A stretch of DNA of 64,000 bases. Source: Burkholderiaceae bacterium (GTDB taxonomy: Bacteria; Pseudomonadota; Gammaproteobacteria; Burkholderiales; Burkholderiaceae_C). The stretch is taken from NCBI GenBank assembly GCA_016790515.1, contig JAEUOY010000130.1:1-64000 (forward strand), written 5' to 3'. The notes beneath the pieces were generated by a model. That model was not told where the DNA came from. It searched no databases and worked only from the letters and a program-made list of their open reading frames with translations. The translations under genes and the position numbers were made by a program. Positions 43,854 through 52,537 of the stretch are shown here, in pieces; position 1 is the first letter of the stretch, and each line of letters opens with the position of its first letter.

Positions 43854-44786
43854 TCAGGCCGCCGGCGCCGCCAGCCGTGCCGCCACCGCGTCGCCGACAT
43901 GCTGCATGAAGACCCGCACCCGGGCGGTCTGGCGCAGGTCGGGGTGGGTCAGCATCCACACCGGCACCGACAGCTCGGGGATCTCGTCGGACACCGGCAG
44001 CAGGTCCGGCAGGTTCGCGGCCATGAAGGTCGGCAGGATCCCCACCGCCACGCCGGTGTGCAGCATCGCCGCCACCGCGTTGAAGATGTCCACCCGCAGC
44101 CGCACCTGGGCGTTGGCCAGGTGCTTGCGCATCCACTGGTCGTAGACCCGGGCCTGGCTGTCGCGCTCGAAGGCGACCCAGGGCGCGTCGCGCAGCAGCG
44201 CGGCCAGCGGCTGCACGGCCTGCGGCAGACCCGGCGCGCCACGCCGGGCGTAGACCCGGCAATGGGTGGTCCCCAGCGGCCGGCCGACCAGGTGGTCGGC
44301 GACCTGTGGGCTCAGCCGCAGCGCGACGTCGGCCTCGCGCCGTGCCCAGGAGGCCGATTCGTCGGCGTGGCGCCGGCTCAGGTCGAGCAGGAAGGCGTTC
44401 TCGACCACCTCGACCTCGATGCCCGGGTAGGCGAGCGCAAAGTCGGCCAGCGGCGCCGGCAGCAGGTGCTCCATCACGACGAAGGCGGTGGTCACGCGCA
44501 GCGCTCCGGTCAGCTCGCGGTCGCGGCCGGCCACCCGGCGCTCGATCTCGTCGGCCTGGTCGGCCATCCGGCGCGCCCGCTCGAGCACCAGCGCGCCGGC
44601 CTCGGTAGGCAGGTAGCCGCCGCGCGAGCGCTCGAACAGCCGCGCGCCCAGCCGCGCCTCCAGCGCGTCGAGCCGGCGCAGCACGGTGGTGTGGTTCACC
44701 CCCAGCTGGCGTGCCGCCGTCGCCAGCCCGCCGGTGCTGCCCACCGCCAGCGCGTAGCGCAGGTCGCTCCAGTCGAGTTCGGCCAT
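43854..44786 (-). CDS. LysR family transcriptional regulator
   Basis: The 310-residue protein starts MAELDWSDLRYALAVGSTGG. The helix-turn-helix is LATAARQLGVNHTTVLRRLDALE, and a two-lobe periplasmic-binding-like effector domain makes up the rest. The longer frame to 44843 lacks conserved sequence, so ATG 44786 is used. The effector is unknown. It is upstream of trxC on the same strand with a 44-base gap, and divergent from the next sigma factor across a comparatively A/T-rich 158-base spacer. Confidence 0.9.
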   Translation of the reverse strand: MAELDWSDLRYALAVGSTGGLATAARQLGVNHTTVLRRLDALEARLGARLFERSRGGYLPTEAGALVLERARRMADQADEIERRVAGRDRELTGALRVTTAFVVMEHLLPAPLADFALAYPGIEVEVVENAFLLDLSRRHADESASWARREADVALRLSPQVADHLVGRPLGTTHCRVYARRGAPGLPQAVQPLAALLRDAPWVAFERDSQARVYDQWMRKHLANAQVRLRVDIFNAVAAMLHTGVAVGILPTFMAANLPDLLPVSDEIPELSVPVWMLTHPDLRQTARVRVFMQHVGDAVAARLAAPAA

Positions 44787-44944
44787 CTGAAGGGTCTCCG
44801 TGCGGCTCGGCTTCGCTGCGATTTGCAGCCTGCAATTTTGCAATTATGGTGCGCACAGGATTGCAGGGTCTGCAGCGATCGGAGCGCCGGCGCCGGCCCG
44901 CGCGGTGACAGGAATAATCGCCCGGCGCCGCCCGTAATCCCATC

Positions 44945-45478
44945 GTGCACGCCCCCGAGAGCTTCCGCCGCCAGCTGCTGGCCGCCGTGCCGCGCTTGCG
45001 TCGCTATGCCCGCTCGCTTAACTTCGACACCGGCACCGCCGACGACCTGGTGCAGACGGCGCTGGAGCGGGCGCTCTCGCACTGGCACCAGTTCGACCAG
45101 CGGCGCGACATGCTGGTCTGGCTGCTGTCGATCGCCCACAACGCCTTCCTCGACCAGCGCCGGCGCGACAGCCGGCTGGCCATCGTCGATCCGGCGCAGG
45201 CCGACGCCCAGCAGGATGCGCGGCGCTGCGACCCCGGCGCCGATGTCGGCCTGCGGCTGGACCTGATCGCCGCGCTGGCGATGCTGCCGCTGGAGCAGCG
45301 TGAGCCGCTGCTGCTGGTCGGCGTCGAGCAGCTGAGCTATGCCGAATGCGCCGAGGCGCTGGGCATCCCGATCGGCACCGTGATGTCGCGCGTCTCGCGC
45401 GGGCGTGTCGCCCTGCGCGCCCTTCTCGACGGCCGCGGCCGCGCCGATACCGTGCGCACGCTGCGGCGGGTGATCTGA
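44945..45478 (+). CDS. ECF RNA polymerase sigma factor
   Basis: The 177-residue protein has sigma-2 (FRRQLLAAVPRLRRYARSL, DDLVQTALERALSHWHQF) and sigma-4 (LLVGVEQLSYAECAEALGIPIGTVMSRVSRGR). The start is GTG 44945. It is followed 2 bases after its stop by a membrane-bound anti-sigma-like gene, the typical ECF operon. The signal is unknown. Confidence 0.92.
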   Translation: MHAPESFRRQLLAAVPRLRRYARSLNFDTGTADDLVQTALERALSHWHQFDQRRDMLVWLLSIAHNAFLDQRRRDSRLAIVDPAQADAQQDARRCDPGADVGLRLDLIAALAMLPLEQREPLLLVGVEQLSYAECAEALGIPIGTVMSRVSRGRVALRALLDGRGRADTVRTLRRVI

Positions 45479-45480
45479 CC

Positions 45481-46389
45481 ATGAACACGACCGCCACCCC
45501 GCCCCCCGATCGCCCCGACGAGACCCGGCTGTCGGCCTGGGTCGACGGTGAACTCGACGGCGCGGCGCGCGCCGAGGTCGAGGCCTGGCTGCGCGACCAC
45601 CCCGAGGACGCCGCCCTGGTGCGGCTGTGGGCCGCCGACCGCGACGCGCTGCGCGCCCGCTTCGGCCCGGTGGCCGACGAGCCGGTCCCGCCGGCGCTGC
45701 GGCAGCTGGTGCAGCGCGGCGGCCGCGACGCCGAAGCGCCGCGCGCGCCGTGGCGACGGGTGGCGATGGCCGCTGGGCTGCTGCTCGTCGGCAGCCTTTT
45801 CGGCGGCTGGATAGCCGCCTCGCTGGTCGGCAGCGAGTCGCCGCTGCTGGCCGCGCTGCCGCTGCCCGGGTCGGCCGACGGCGCCCAGGTGCGCGCCGGT
45901 GGCTGGCTGCATCGCGCCGCGGTGGCCCATGCGGTGTACGCGCCCGAGCTGCGCCATCCGGTCGAGGTCAACGTCGCGCAGGGCAGCGCGGCCGAGCAGC
46001 GCGCGCAGGAGGAGCACCTGACGCGCTGGCTGAGCAAGCGGCTGGACATGCCGGTGCCGCTGTTCGACCTGCGCGCGCAAGGCTTCGAGCTGGTCGGCGG
46101 CCGCCTGCTGCCCGACGCCAACGGTCCCAGCGCGCAGCTGATGTACCAGAACGGCAGCGGCCAGCGGGTCACCGTCTACCTGCGCCGTCCACCCGCCGGC
46201 AGCCAGGCAGCGTTCCGCTACCAGCGCGACGGCGAGCTGGGACTGTTCTACTGGGTCGAGGACGGCTTCGGCTGCGCGCTGGTCGGCAAGCTGCCGCGCG
46301 AGCAGCTGCTGGCGCTGGCCGAGGCGGTCTACAAGCAGGCCGAGGCCGGCCTCCCGCCGGCGCCCGCGACGAAGCCGCCGGCCTCCTGA
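45481..46389 (+). CDS. Membrane anti-sigma factor for the preceding ECF sigma
   Basis: The 302-residue protein has an N-terminal helical domain with RLSAWVDGELDGAARAEVEAWL (anti-sigma fold, no zinc cysteines). One transmembrane helix is near 98-121 (MAAGLLLVGSLFGGWIAAS), followed by an extracytoplasmic domain of about 180 residues. That layout suits a RsiW/RskA-like anti-sigma, released by regulated proteolysis. It follows the sigma gene by 2 bases. Confidence 0.88.
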   Translation: MNTTATPPPDRPDETRLSAWVDGELDGAARAEVEAWLRDHPEDAALVRLWAADRDALRARFGPVADEPVPPALRQLVQRGGRDAEAPRAPWRRVAMAAGLLLVGSLFGGWIAASLVGSESPLLAALPLPGSADGAQVRAGGWLHRAAVAHAVYAPELRHPVEVNVAQGSAAEQRAQEEHLTRWLSKRLDMPVPLFDLRAQGFELVGGRLLPDANGPSAQLMYQNGSGQRVTVYLRRPPAGSQAAFRYQRDGELGLFYWVEDGFGCALVGKLPREQLLALAEAVYKQAEAGLPPAPATKPPAS

Positions 46390-46427
46390 CCCCAGGCCGC
46401 CGCGGGCCGGCTTCCTAGAATGCGCCG

Positions 46428-48023
46428 ATGCCCGATCACCTCCCCGCGCGGCCCGCGTCCTCCGGATGGGCCGCCTACCGCCTGCTGGTGGTCGCGATCC
46501 TCGGCTTCGCCAGCGGCCTGCCGCTGGCGCTGACCGGCCAGGCGCTGCAGGCCTGGCTCAGCCAGGACGGCGTCGACATCGCCACCATCGGCTTCCTGAG
46601 CCTGGTCGGCCTGCCCTACACCTTCAAGTTCCTGTGGGCGCCGCTGATGGACCGCTTCGAGTTCTGGCCGCGGCTGGGCCGGCGCCGCGGCTGGCTGGTG
46701 CTGACGCAGCTGGCGCTGGCGCTGGCGCTGTGGGCGCTGGCGGCCACCTCGCCCAGGGGCGCGCTGCAGGCCTTCGCGCTGCTGGCGGTGGCGGTGGCCT
46801 TCATCTCGGCGTCGCAGGACGTGGTGATCGACGCCTACCGCACCGACCTGCTGCCGCCGGCCGAGCGCGGCCTGGGCGCGTCGCTGAACGTGCTGGGCTA
46901 CCGGCTGGCGATGATCGTCTCGGGCGGCGTCGCGCTGATCTGGACCGACGCGGTCCAGGGCAGCGGCTGGAGCTGGCCGCAGGTCTACCGGCTGATGGCC
47001 GCGATCATGGCCGGCGCGGCGCTGCTGTCGGCGCTGGCGCTGCCGCGGCTGCCGCTGGTCGGCGACGCCGCCACGCCGCGCAGCAGCGCCCGCAACGACC
47101 TGCTCGGCTTCGGCGCCGTGCTGCTGGCGGTGGCGGTGGGCTACCTCGCGACGCTGCACGCCTTCACCCCGCTGGCGCAGGCGCTGCTGGGGCCCTGGCT
47201 GGCCGGCGGCGCGCTGGCCGCCGCGCTGCAGGCGCGCTGGATCGACCTGCTGGCGCTGCTGATGGGGCTGGCCTTCACGCTGCCGCTGGCCTCGTGGGCG
47301 GCGCGGCGCGCCCGCTTCGAGACGCTGCTGGGCGGCCTGCGCGGCTACTTCTCGCAGCCGGGCGCGGCGGCCTTCCTGGGCTTCATCGTGCTCTACAAGC
47401 TCGGCGACGCGTTCGCCGGCGCACTGATGACGCCGTTCCTGCTGAAGGCAATGGCCTTCGCGTCGGCCGAGGTCGGCGTCGTCAACAAGATCATCGGCCT
47501 GTGGCTGACGCTGGGCGGCGCGCTGCTCGGCGGCCTGCTGATGCTCAAGCTGGGGCTGTGGCGGTCGCTGCTGGTCTTCGGCTTGCTGCAGGCGCTGAGC
47601 AACCTGGGCTTCTGGTGGCTGGCCAGGCACGGCAAGGGCAGCCTGCCGGGGCTCGAGATCCCGGCCTTCGACTGGGGCTTCGTCGCGCTGACCCACGCCA
47701 CCCCGGTCGACGGCGGCCTGCTGATGGTGATCGCCTTCGAGAACCTGTCCGGCGGCATGGGCACCGCGGCCTTCCTGGCCTTCCTGATGAGCCTGACGCA
47801 GCAGCGCTTCACCGCGACGCAGTTCGCGATGCTCAGCGCCTTCGCGTCGATCGGCCGGGTCTGGGTCGGGCCGCTGGCCGGCGTGCTGGCCGAATCGATC
47901 GGCTGGCCGAGCTTCTTCGTCGTCTCCACCGTGCTCGCGCTGCCGGCGCTGTGGATGCTGTGGGCGATGCGCGCGGCGGTGCGGCGGCTGGAGGTGGTGC
48001 CCGGCGCGCCACGCGATGATTGA
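46428..48023 (+). CDS. AmpG-like MFS permease
   Basis: The 531-residue protein has 12-14 predicted helices. Motifs of the AmpG muropeptide permease family include GFASGLPLALTGQALQAWLS at the start, GLPYTFKFLWAPLMDRF and SASQDVVIDAYRTDLL near 130. AmpG imports anhydro-muropeptides for cell-wall recycling; the call fits well but other MFS sugar permeases share parts. It is separate from the anti-sigma operon by 38 bases, which may still be cotranscribed. Confidence 0.88.
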   Translation: MPDHLPARPASSGWAAYRLLVVAILGFASGLPLALTGQALQAWLSQDGVDIATIGFLSLVGLPYTFKFLWAPLMDRFEFWPRLGRRRGWLVLTQLALALALWALAATSPRGALQAFALLAVAVAFISASQDVVIDAYRTDLLPPAERGLGASLNVLGYRLAMIVSGGVALIWTDAVQGSGWSWPQVYRLMAAIMAGAALLSALALPRLPLVGDAATPRSSARNDLLGFGAVLLAVAVGYLATLHAFTPLAQALLGPWLAGGALAAALQARWIDLLALLMGLAFTLPLASWAARRARFETLLGGLRGYFSQPGAAAFLGFIVLYKLGDAFAGALMTPFLLKAMAFASAEVGVVNKIIGLWLTLGGALLGGLLMLKLGLWRSLLVFGLLQALSNLGFWWLARHGKGSLPGLEIPAFDWGFVALTHATPVDGGLLMVIAFENLSGGMGTAAFLAFLMSLTQQRFTATQFAMLSAFASIGRVWVGPLAGVLAESIGWPSFFVVSTVLALPALWMLWAMRAAVRRLEVVPGAPRDD

Positions 48024-48075
48024 GAATGTTGCGCAGCCCCTTGCAGAACCCGCCCGGCCCCCCAAGTTGCCGCCG

Positions 48076-48999
48076 ATGAGCCGATCCGCCTTCCACACCG
48101 CCGCCGATGTCGCCGAACCCGCGCTGGCCCACGGGCGGGGCTGCCGCTGCGCGCTGCATGCGCGGCGCCGGCTCGGCGGGGCGCTGATCGGCAGCGGCGC
48201 GCTGGCGGCGCTGGGCCTGCCCGGCCCGGCCGCGGCGCAGGACGACGAGTGCAAGGTCTCGGCCTTCACCAAGATCGTCTCGCCCGAGCAGATCGAGCAG
48301 GCCGCCGGCCAGCAGTACGTGCAGATGCTGCAGCAGGCCTCGAAGCAGCGCGCGCTGGGCCCGGCCGACAACGGCCAGGTGCAGCGCCTGCGCTACATCG
48401 CCCAGCGCATCATCCCGTTCACGGCCGGCTGCAACCCGCGCGCCCGGCAATGGCGCTGGGAGGTCAACCTGATCGGCTCGCAGGAGCTCAACGCCTTCTG
48501 CATGCCCGGCGGCAAGATCGCCTTCTATTACGGCATCCTGGCCAAGCTCAAGCTCGACGACGACGAGGTCGCGACGATCATGGGCCACGAGGTCGCGCAT
48601 GCGCTGCTCGAGCATTCGCGCGAGCGCATGGCCAAGACCATGGCCACCCGCGGCGCGATCGAGCTCGGCGCGGCGCTGTTCGGGCTCGGCGGCGTGGGCC
48701 AGACGGTGGCCGGCATGGGCGGCCAGCTGCTGACGCTGAGCTTCTCGCGCAGCGACGAATCCGAGGCCGACGCGCTCGGCCTGGTGCTGTCGGCCAAGGC
48801 CGGCTACAAGCCCGCGGCCGGCGTCTCGCTGTGGCACAAGATGGCCGCCGCCAGCAAGGGGGCGCCGCCGCAGTGGCTGAGCACCCACCCGTCCAGCGAT
48901 ACCCGCATCCGCGAGATCGAGGCCCGGCTGGCGAAGCTCGAGCCGGTCTACACGCAGGCGGCCAAGCCCGACCGCCGCTTCGCCCCGCCCACCGCTTGA
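48076..48999 (+). CDS. Exported M48 family zinc metallopeptidase
   Basis: The 307-residue protein has an Arg-rich signal region (HARRRLGGALIGSG..., cleavage near AAAQ at about 58). It carries the zinc motif HEVAH in TIMGHEVAHALLEHS near 176, and a third ligand Glu in ESEADALG. It resembles LoiP/YcaL-type periplasmic or outer-membrane peptidases acting on misfolded envelope proteins. Start chosen at ATG 48076; an earlier in-frame ATG at 48016 would overlap the AmpG gene. The downstream kinase starts within its stop codon. Confidence 0.9.
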   Translation: MSRSAFHTAADVAEPALAHGRGCRCALHARRRLGGALIGSGALAALGLPGPAAAQDDECKVSAFTKIVSPEQIEQAAGQQYVQMLQQASKQRALGPADNGQVQRLRYIAQRIIPFTAGCNPRARQWRWEVNLIGSQELNAFCMPGGKIAFYYGILAKLKLDDDEVATIMGHEVAHALLEHSRERMAKTMATRGAIELGAALFGLGGVGQTVAGMGGQLLTLSFSRSDESEADALGLVLSAKAGYKPAAGVSLWHKMAAASKGAPPQWLSTHPSSDTRIREIEARLAKLEPVYTQAAKPDRRFAPPTA

Positions 49000-50792
49000 G
49001 CATCACCGCCGCGTCCGCCGCCGACCTGTCCACGCCGGGCCTGCCGGCGCTCGACTCGGGCACGCTGGCCGAGCGGGTCGACGCGCTGCGGCTGCAGCTG
49101 GTCAGCCAGACCATGCTGCGGGTGCCGGCGATCCTGCTGGTGTCGAACCTGTTCTCGGCCTGGCTGCTGTGGCGCACCGGCTGGGAGCGGCTGGCGCCGG
49201 TCTGGTTCGTGGCGATGAGCGCGGTGCACTTCGGCCGCTGGTGGCAGGTCAAGCGCTGGCAGCACCAGCCGCCGGCCACGCCGGCCGCGGGCAACCGGGT
49301 GCTGGCCTGGGCGGTGATGGGCGTCGGCGTGATGCAGTCGCTGCTGGTCGTCGGCGTGTTCGCCGGGCCGCACACGGTCGAGCATTACCTGGTCACCACC
49401 CACTGTGCCGGCGTCGCCGCCTACGCGGTGGTGGCCACCGGCTGGCGGCCGAAGCTGCTGGCGCAGTGGATCGCGCTGGTCGGCGGCGTGCTGGTCGCCG
49501 GCTGGCTGCTCCAGGCCGACCTGATCGGCGTCGCGATGGCGCTGATGACCGTCAGCATGCTGGCCACGCTGCTGGCGCAGGCCGCCGAGCAGGAACGCGC
49601 GCTGCACCGCTCGGTTTCGCTGGCCTGGGACAACGAGCAGCTCGCCGCGTCGCTGCGCGTCGAGCGCGACCGCGCCCAGGCGGCCAGCGAATCGAAGACG
49701 CGCTTCTTCGCCGCCGCCAGCCACGACCTGCGCCAGCCGCTGCACGCGCTGTCGATCAACGCCTTCGCGCTGGCGATGCTGGCGCGGCGCCATGGCGAAC
49801 CGAAGATCGTCAAGCTGTCCGACAGCATCGAGCGCGCGCTGCGCCAGAGCACCGGGCTGCTCGACGGCCTGCTCGACGTCTCGCGGCTGGACGCCGGCTC
49901 GGTGCAGGCCCACTGGAGCGACATCGACCTCGGCCCGCTGCTCGACGGCATCGCCAGCGAGTTCCGCCCGCTGGCCGCGCAGGGTGGACTGGCGCTGACG
50001 GTCGAACGCCCCGATGCGCCGCTGGTGGTGCGCAGCGACGCCGACCTGCTGCGCCGGGTGCTGACCAACCTGCTCGGCAACGCGCTGAAGTTCACCCGCC
50101 AGGGCGGCGTCACGCTGATCGCGCGTGCCGACGGCGAACGCGTGCTGCTGGCGGTCGAGGACACCGGCATCGGCATCTCGGTGGCCGACCAGGGGCGGGT
50201 GTTCGAGGAGTTCTACCAGGCCGACAACCCGGCGCGCGACCGCAGCCAGGGTCTGGGCCTGGGGCTGTCGATCGTGCGCCGCATCGCGGCGCTGCTGGAC
50301 ATCGAGCTGCAGCTCGACAGCGAGAGTTGCCGCGGCACCCGCATCACGCTGCGGCTGCCGCCGGGCGCAGCGATCGGCGTCGCGCAGCCGTTCGCCGCCG
50401 AGGCCGGCGTGATCGACGCCGCCGGGCTGCCGACGGGCCTGCGGGTGCTGGTGATCGACGACGAGGCCGACATCCGCGACTCAATGCAGGCGCTGCTCGA
50501 GCAGTTGGGTTGCGAGCCGGTCTGCGTCGAGGACCTCGCCGCGGCGCAGGCCCGCGTGCGCGGCGGCTTCGCGCCGCAGCTGCTGCTGGCCGACCACCGC
50601 CTGCGCCAGGGCGACGGCCTGGCCGCGCTGGCAGCGCTGCGCGCCGAACTGGGGCCGCTGCCGGCGATGCTGGTCACCGGCGACACCGCACCGGCGACCC
50701 TGGCGGCGCTGGCCGCCAGCGGCCACCGGGTGCTGCACAAGCCGCTGGACGGCGCCACGCTGGCGCAGGCGCTGCGCGAGCTTGGGGGCTGA
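48996..50792 (+). CDS. Hybrid sensor histidine kinase/response regulator
   Basis: The 598-residue protein has six N-terminal hydrophobic helices (about 35-190) and a coiled-coil linker. The H-box is FFAAASHDLRQPLHAL (phosphoacceptor His near 247), then LLGNALKFTRQ (N), DTGIGIS (G1) and GLGLGLSIV (G2). The C-terminal receiver domain has LRVLVIDDEADIRDS and phosphoacceptor Asp in LLADHRLRQGDG. No DNA-binding output is attached. The start is TTG 48996, overlapping the M48 stop; other starts would cut the first helix region. The signal is unknown; coupling with the M48 peptidase suggests envelope stress sensing. Confidence 0.87.
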   Translation: MSITAASAADLSTPGLPALDSGTLAERVDALRLQLVSQTMLRVPAILLVSNLFSAWLLWRTGWERLAPVWFVAMSAVHFGRWWQVKRWQHQPPATPAAGNRVLAWAVMGVGVMQSLLVVGVFAGPHTVEHYLVTTHCAGVAAYAVVATGWRPKLLAQWIALVGGVLVAGWLLQADLIGVAMALMTVSMLATLLAQAAEQERALHRSVSLAWDNEQLAASLRVERDRAQAASESKTRFFAAASHDLRQPLHALSINAFALAMLARRHGEPKIVKLSDSIERALRQSTGLLDGLLDVSRLDAGSVQAHWSDIDLGPLLDGIASEFRPLAAQGGLALTVERPDAPLVVRSDADLLRRVLTNLLGNALKFTRQGGVTLIARADGERVLLAVEDTGIGISVADQGRVFEEFYQADNPARDRSQGLGLGLSIVRRIAALLDIELQLDSESCRGTRITLRLPPGAAIGVAQPFAAEAGVIDAAGLPTGLRVLVIDDEADIRDSMQALLEQLGCEPVCVEDLAAAQARVRGGFAPQLLLADHRLRQGDGLAALAALRAELGPLPAMLVTGDTAPATLAALAASGHRVLHKPLDGATLAQALRELGG

Positions 50793-50882
50793 CCGGCATC
50801 ATGAGTCGACGAAGGGCCGCTCCCGAGTTGACTCAACCCCCTCGGGGGGCGGCGGCGGGCGTTTGCCGACGCCTGGGGGCGC

Positions 50883-51524
50883 TCACCAGCGCTGCGGCAG
50901 CGGCCTGGTCAGCACGAAGCGATGGTCCTGCACCTGCAGGTAGCCGCCGCGCTCCAGATCCTTCATCAGCCGGCTGACCATCTCGCGCGAGCAGCCGAGC
51001 CGGTGGGCCATCTCCTGGTGGGTCAGGCGCTCGGTGCTGCCGGCCTCGTTCAGCGCCAGCAGCAAGGCGCGCAGCCGGCCGTAGACATCCTCGAGCGCCA
51101 GCTGGCGGGCGTTCAGCGTCGCGACGCGGGCGCGGCGGATCACCTTGGCCAGCAGCTCGAACGCGAACTCCGGCCGCCCGGCGATGAACTGCTCGAGCGT
51201 GCGGCGCGTCACCACCGCGCAGGTGCAGGGCTCCAGCGTGATCACGCTGGCCGAGCGCGGGCCGCCGTCCAGGCTCAGCTCGCCCAGGTACTCGCCGGGG
51301 CCGTAGACGCCGTAGGTGATCTCGCGCTCGCCGTGGCCGCTGCTGCTGAAGGCGCGCATGCGGCCTTCGAGGATCACGTACAAGGTGTCGCCGGTGTCGC
51401 CTTCCTGGATCAGCAGCGTGCCCTTGCGGTAGCGGCGGATCTCGCCGCGCCCGACCAGCGCCTGCAGCGCGTCGGACATCGCGGCGCCGGCCGCCCCGAC
51501 CACCGGCTCAGGTGCCGGCGACAT
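50883..51524 (-). CDS. Crp/Fnr family transcriptional regulator
   Basis: The protein of about 213 residues has a cyclic-nucleotide-binding fold with GTLLIQEGDTGDTLYVILEG and GEYLGELSLDGGPRSASV. A C-terminal winged helix contains LTHQEMAHRLGCSREMVSRLMKDLERGG. It lacks the FNR iron-sulfur cysteines, so it is of the Crp-like type. The start may be ATG 51524 (used here, overlapping the MBL gene by 17 bases) or ATG 51479; neither has a clear ribosome site. It lies just downstream of the MBL hydrolase gene on the same strand. Confidence 0.88.
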   Translation of the reverse strand: MSPAPEPVVGAAGAAMSDALQALVGRGEIRRYRKGTLLIQEGDTGDTLYVILEGRMRAFSSSGHGEREITYGVYGPGEYLGELSLDGGPRSASVITLEPCTCAVVTRRTLEQFIAGRPEFAFELLAKVIRRARVATLNARQLALEDVYGRLRALLLALNEAGSTERLTHQEMAHRLGCSREMVSRLMKDLERGGYLQVQDHRFVLTRPLPQRW

Positions 51525-52146
51525 AGGGGTTGGTCCGGCGTTCACGGCCGAAGCTGCTCTCGGGGCCATGGCCCGGGATGAACACCGTGGCGTCGCCCAT
51601 CGGCCACAACCGCCCGGTGATGCTGGCGATCAGCGTGTCGTGGTCGCCGCCGGGGAAGTCGGTGCGGCCGATGCTGCCGGCGAACAGCACGTCGCCGACG
51701 AAGGCGCGGCCGGCCTCGGCGCTGTGGAACACCACATGGCCGGGCGTGTGGCCGGGGCAGTGGCGCACGCTCAGCACGCTGCGACCGACGGTCACGGTGT
51801 CGCCGTCGCGCAGCCAGCGCGTCGGCGCGAAGGGCTCGGCCGGCGCGAAGCCGAACATCTTCGCCTGCTCGGCCAGGCCGTCGATCCAGAACTGGTCGCC
51901 CGGGTGCGGGCCGATCACCGGCAGGCCCAGCTCGCGCGCCAGCGTGCCGGTGCCGCCGGCATGGTCGATGTGGGCGTGGGTCAGCAGGATCTGCTTCAGC
52001 GTCACGCCGAGCCGCGCCACCTCGGCCTCGATCCTCGGCAGGTCGCCGCCGGGGTCGATCACCGCGGCCTCGCGGGTCTCGTCGCACCAGACGATCGAGC
52101 AGTTCTGCTGGAACGGGGTGACGGGGAGGGTGAGGTAATGCAGCAT
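51508..52146 (-). CDS. MBL-fold hydrolase (glyoxalase II-like)
   Basis: The 212-residue protein has the metal motif THAHIDHAGG (His57, His59, Asp61, His62). It also has RHCPGHTPGH, GDVLFAGSIGRTDFPGG and IPGHGPESSFG, as in short glyoxalase II/YcbL proteins that hydrolyse thioesters such as lactoylglutathione. The ATG at 52146 opens straight into conserved sequence. It marks the last clearly chromosomal gene before the second accessory region. Confidence 0.92.
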   Translation of the reverse strand: MLHYLTLPVTPFQQNCSIVWCDETREAAVIDPGGDLPRIEAEVARLGVTLKQILLTHAHIDHAGGTGTLARELGLPVIGPHPGDQFWIDGLAEQAKMFGFAPAEPFAPTRWLRDGDTVTVGRSVLSVRHCPGHTPGHVVFHSAEAGRAFVGDVLFAGSIGRTDFPGGDHDTLIASITGRLWPMGDATVFIPGHGPESSFGRERRTNPYVAGT

Positions 52147-52537
52147 CGTGGTATCTCTTGTCCTTTGGCAACTCAGTGTCGAATTTCGCCGCTCTGTGTC
52201 GACTCGCGACACCCTTTGGCGAAGGCGACGTTGAAACTCTGTGTCGACAAGGGCCGGATCCATGACCGCCGGGTCACTGGAAAGGCGCCTGTAGCCACGC
52301 CGAAGGAACTCACGCTTTGCATCCTCCATCCGAAGGTCAATACGCACCGCCACGGCAAACTTGGTCGCCTTGCCTTCAACCTGCTCGGCGCTGGCGGGTG
52401 CCGTTGATTGTGGTGGCAAGATTGCACCACAAGGAGAAGGTCTTCCGGCTGCATCCGCGAATACTCTGACCGCTGCCCCAACGTAGGGCTGCGTCAGGGG
52501 AGAAGGCTCGCGGGGGCCGAATCGACCAAGCGGAGGC
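52147..52537. repeat. Gene-poor junction with three direct repeats of CTCTGTGTCGA type
   Basis: CTCAGTGTCGA (52172-52182) and exact copies of CTCTGTGTCGA (52192-52202 and 52237-52247) stand in the same direction just after the MBL gene. The rest of the 391 bases holds no convincing gene. A minus-strand open frame crosses it but shares no recognised motif. Grouped short repeats at the border of an accessory region resemble the transposase-binding sites near ends of Tn7-like or IS21-like elements. A remnant end is the best guess. Confidence 0.5.
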
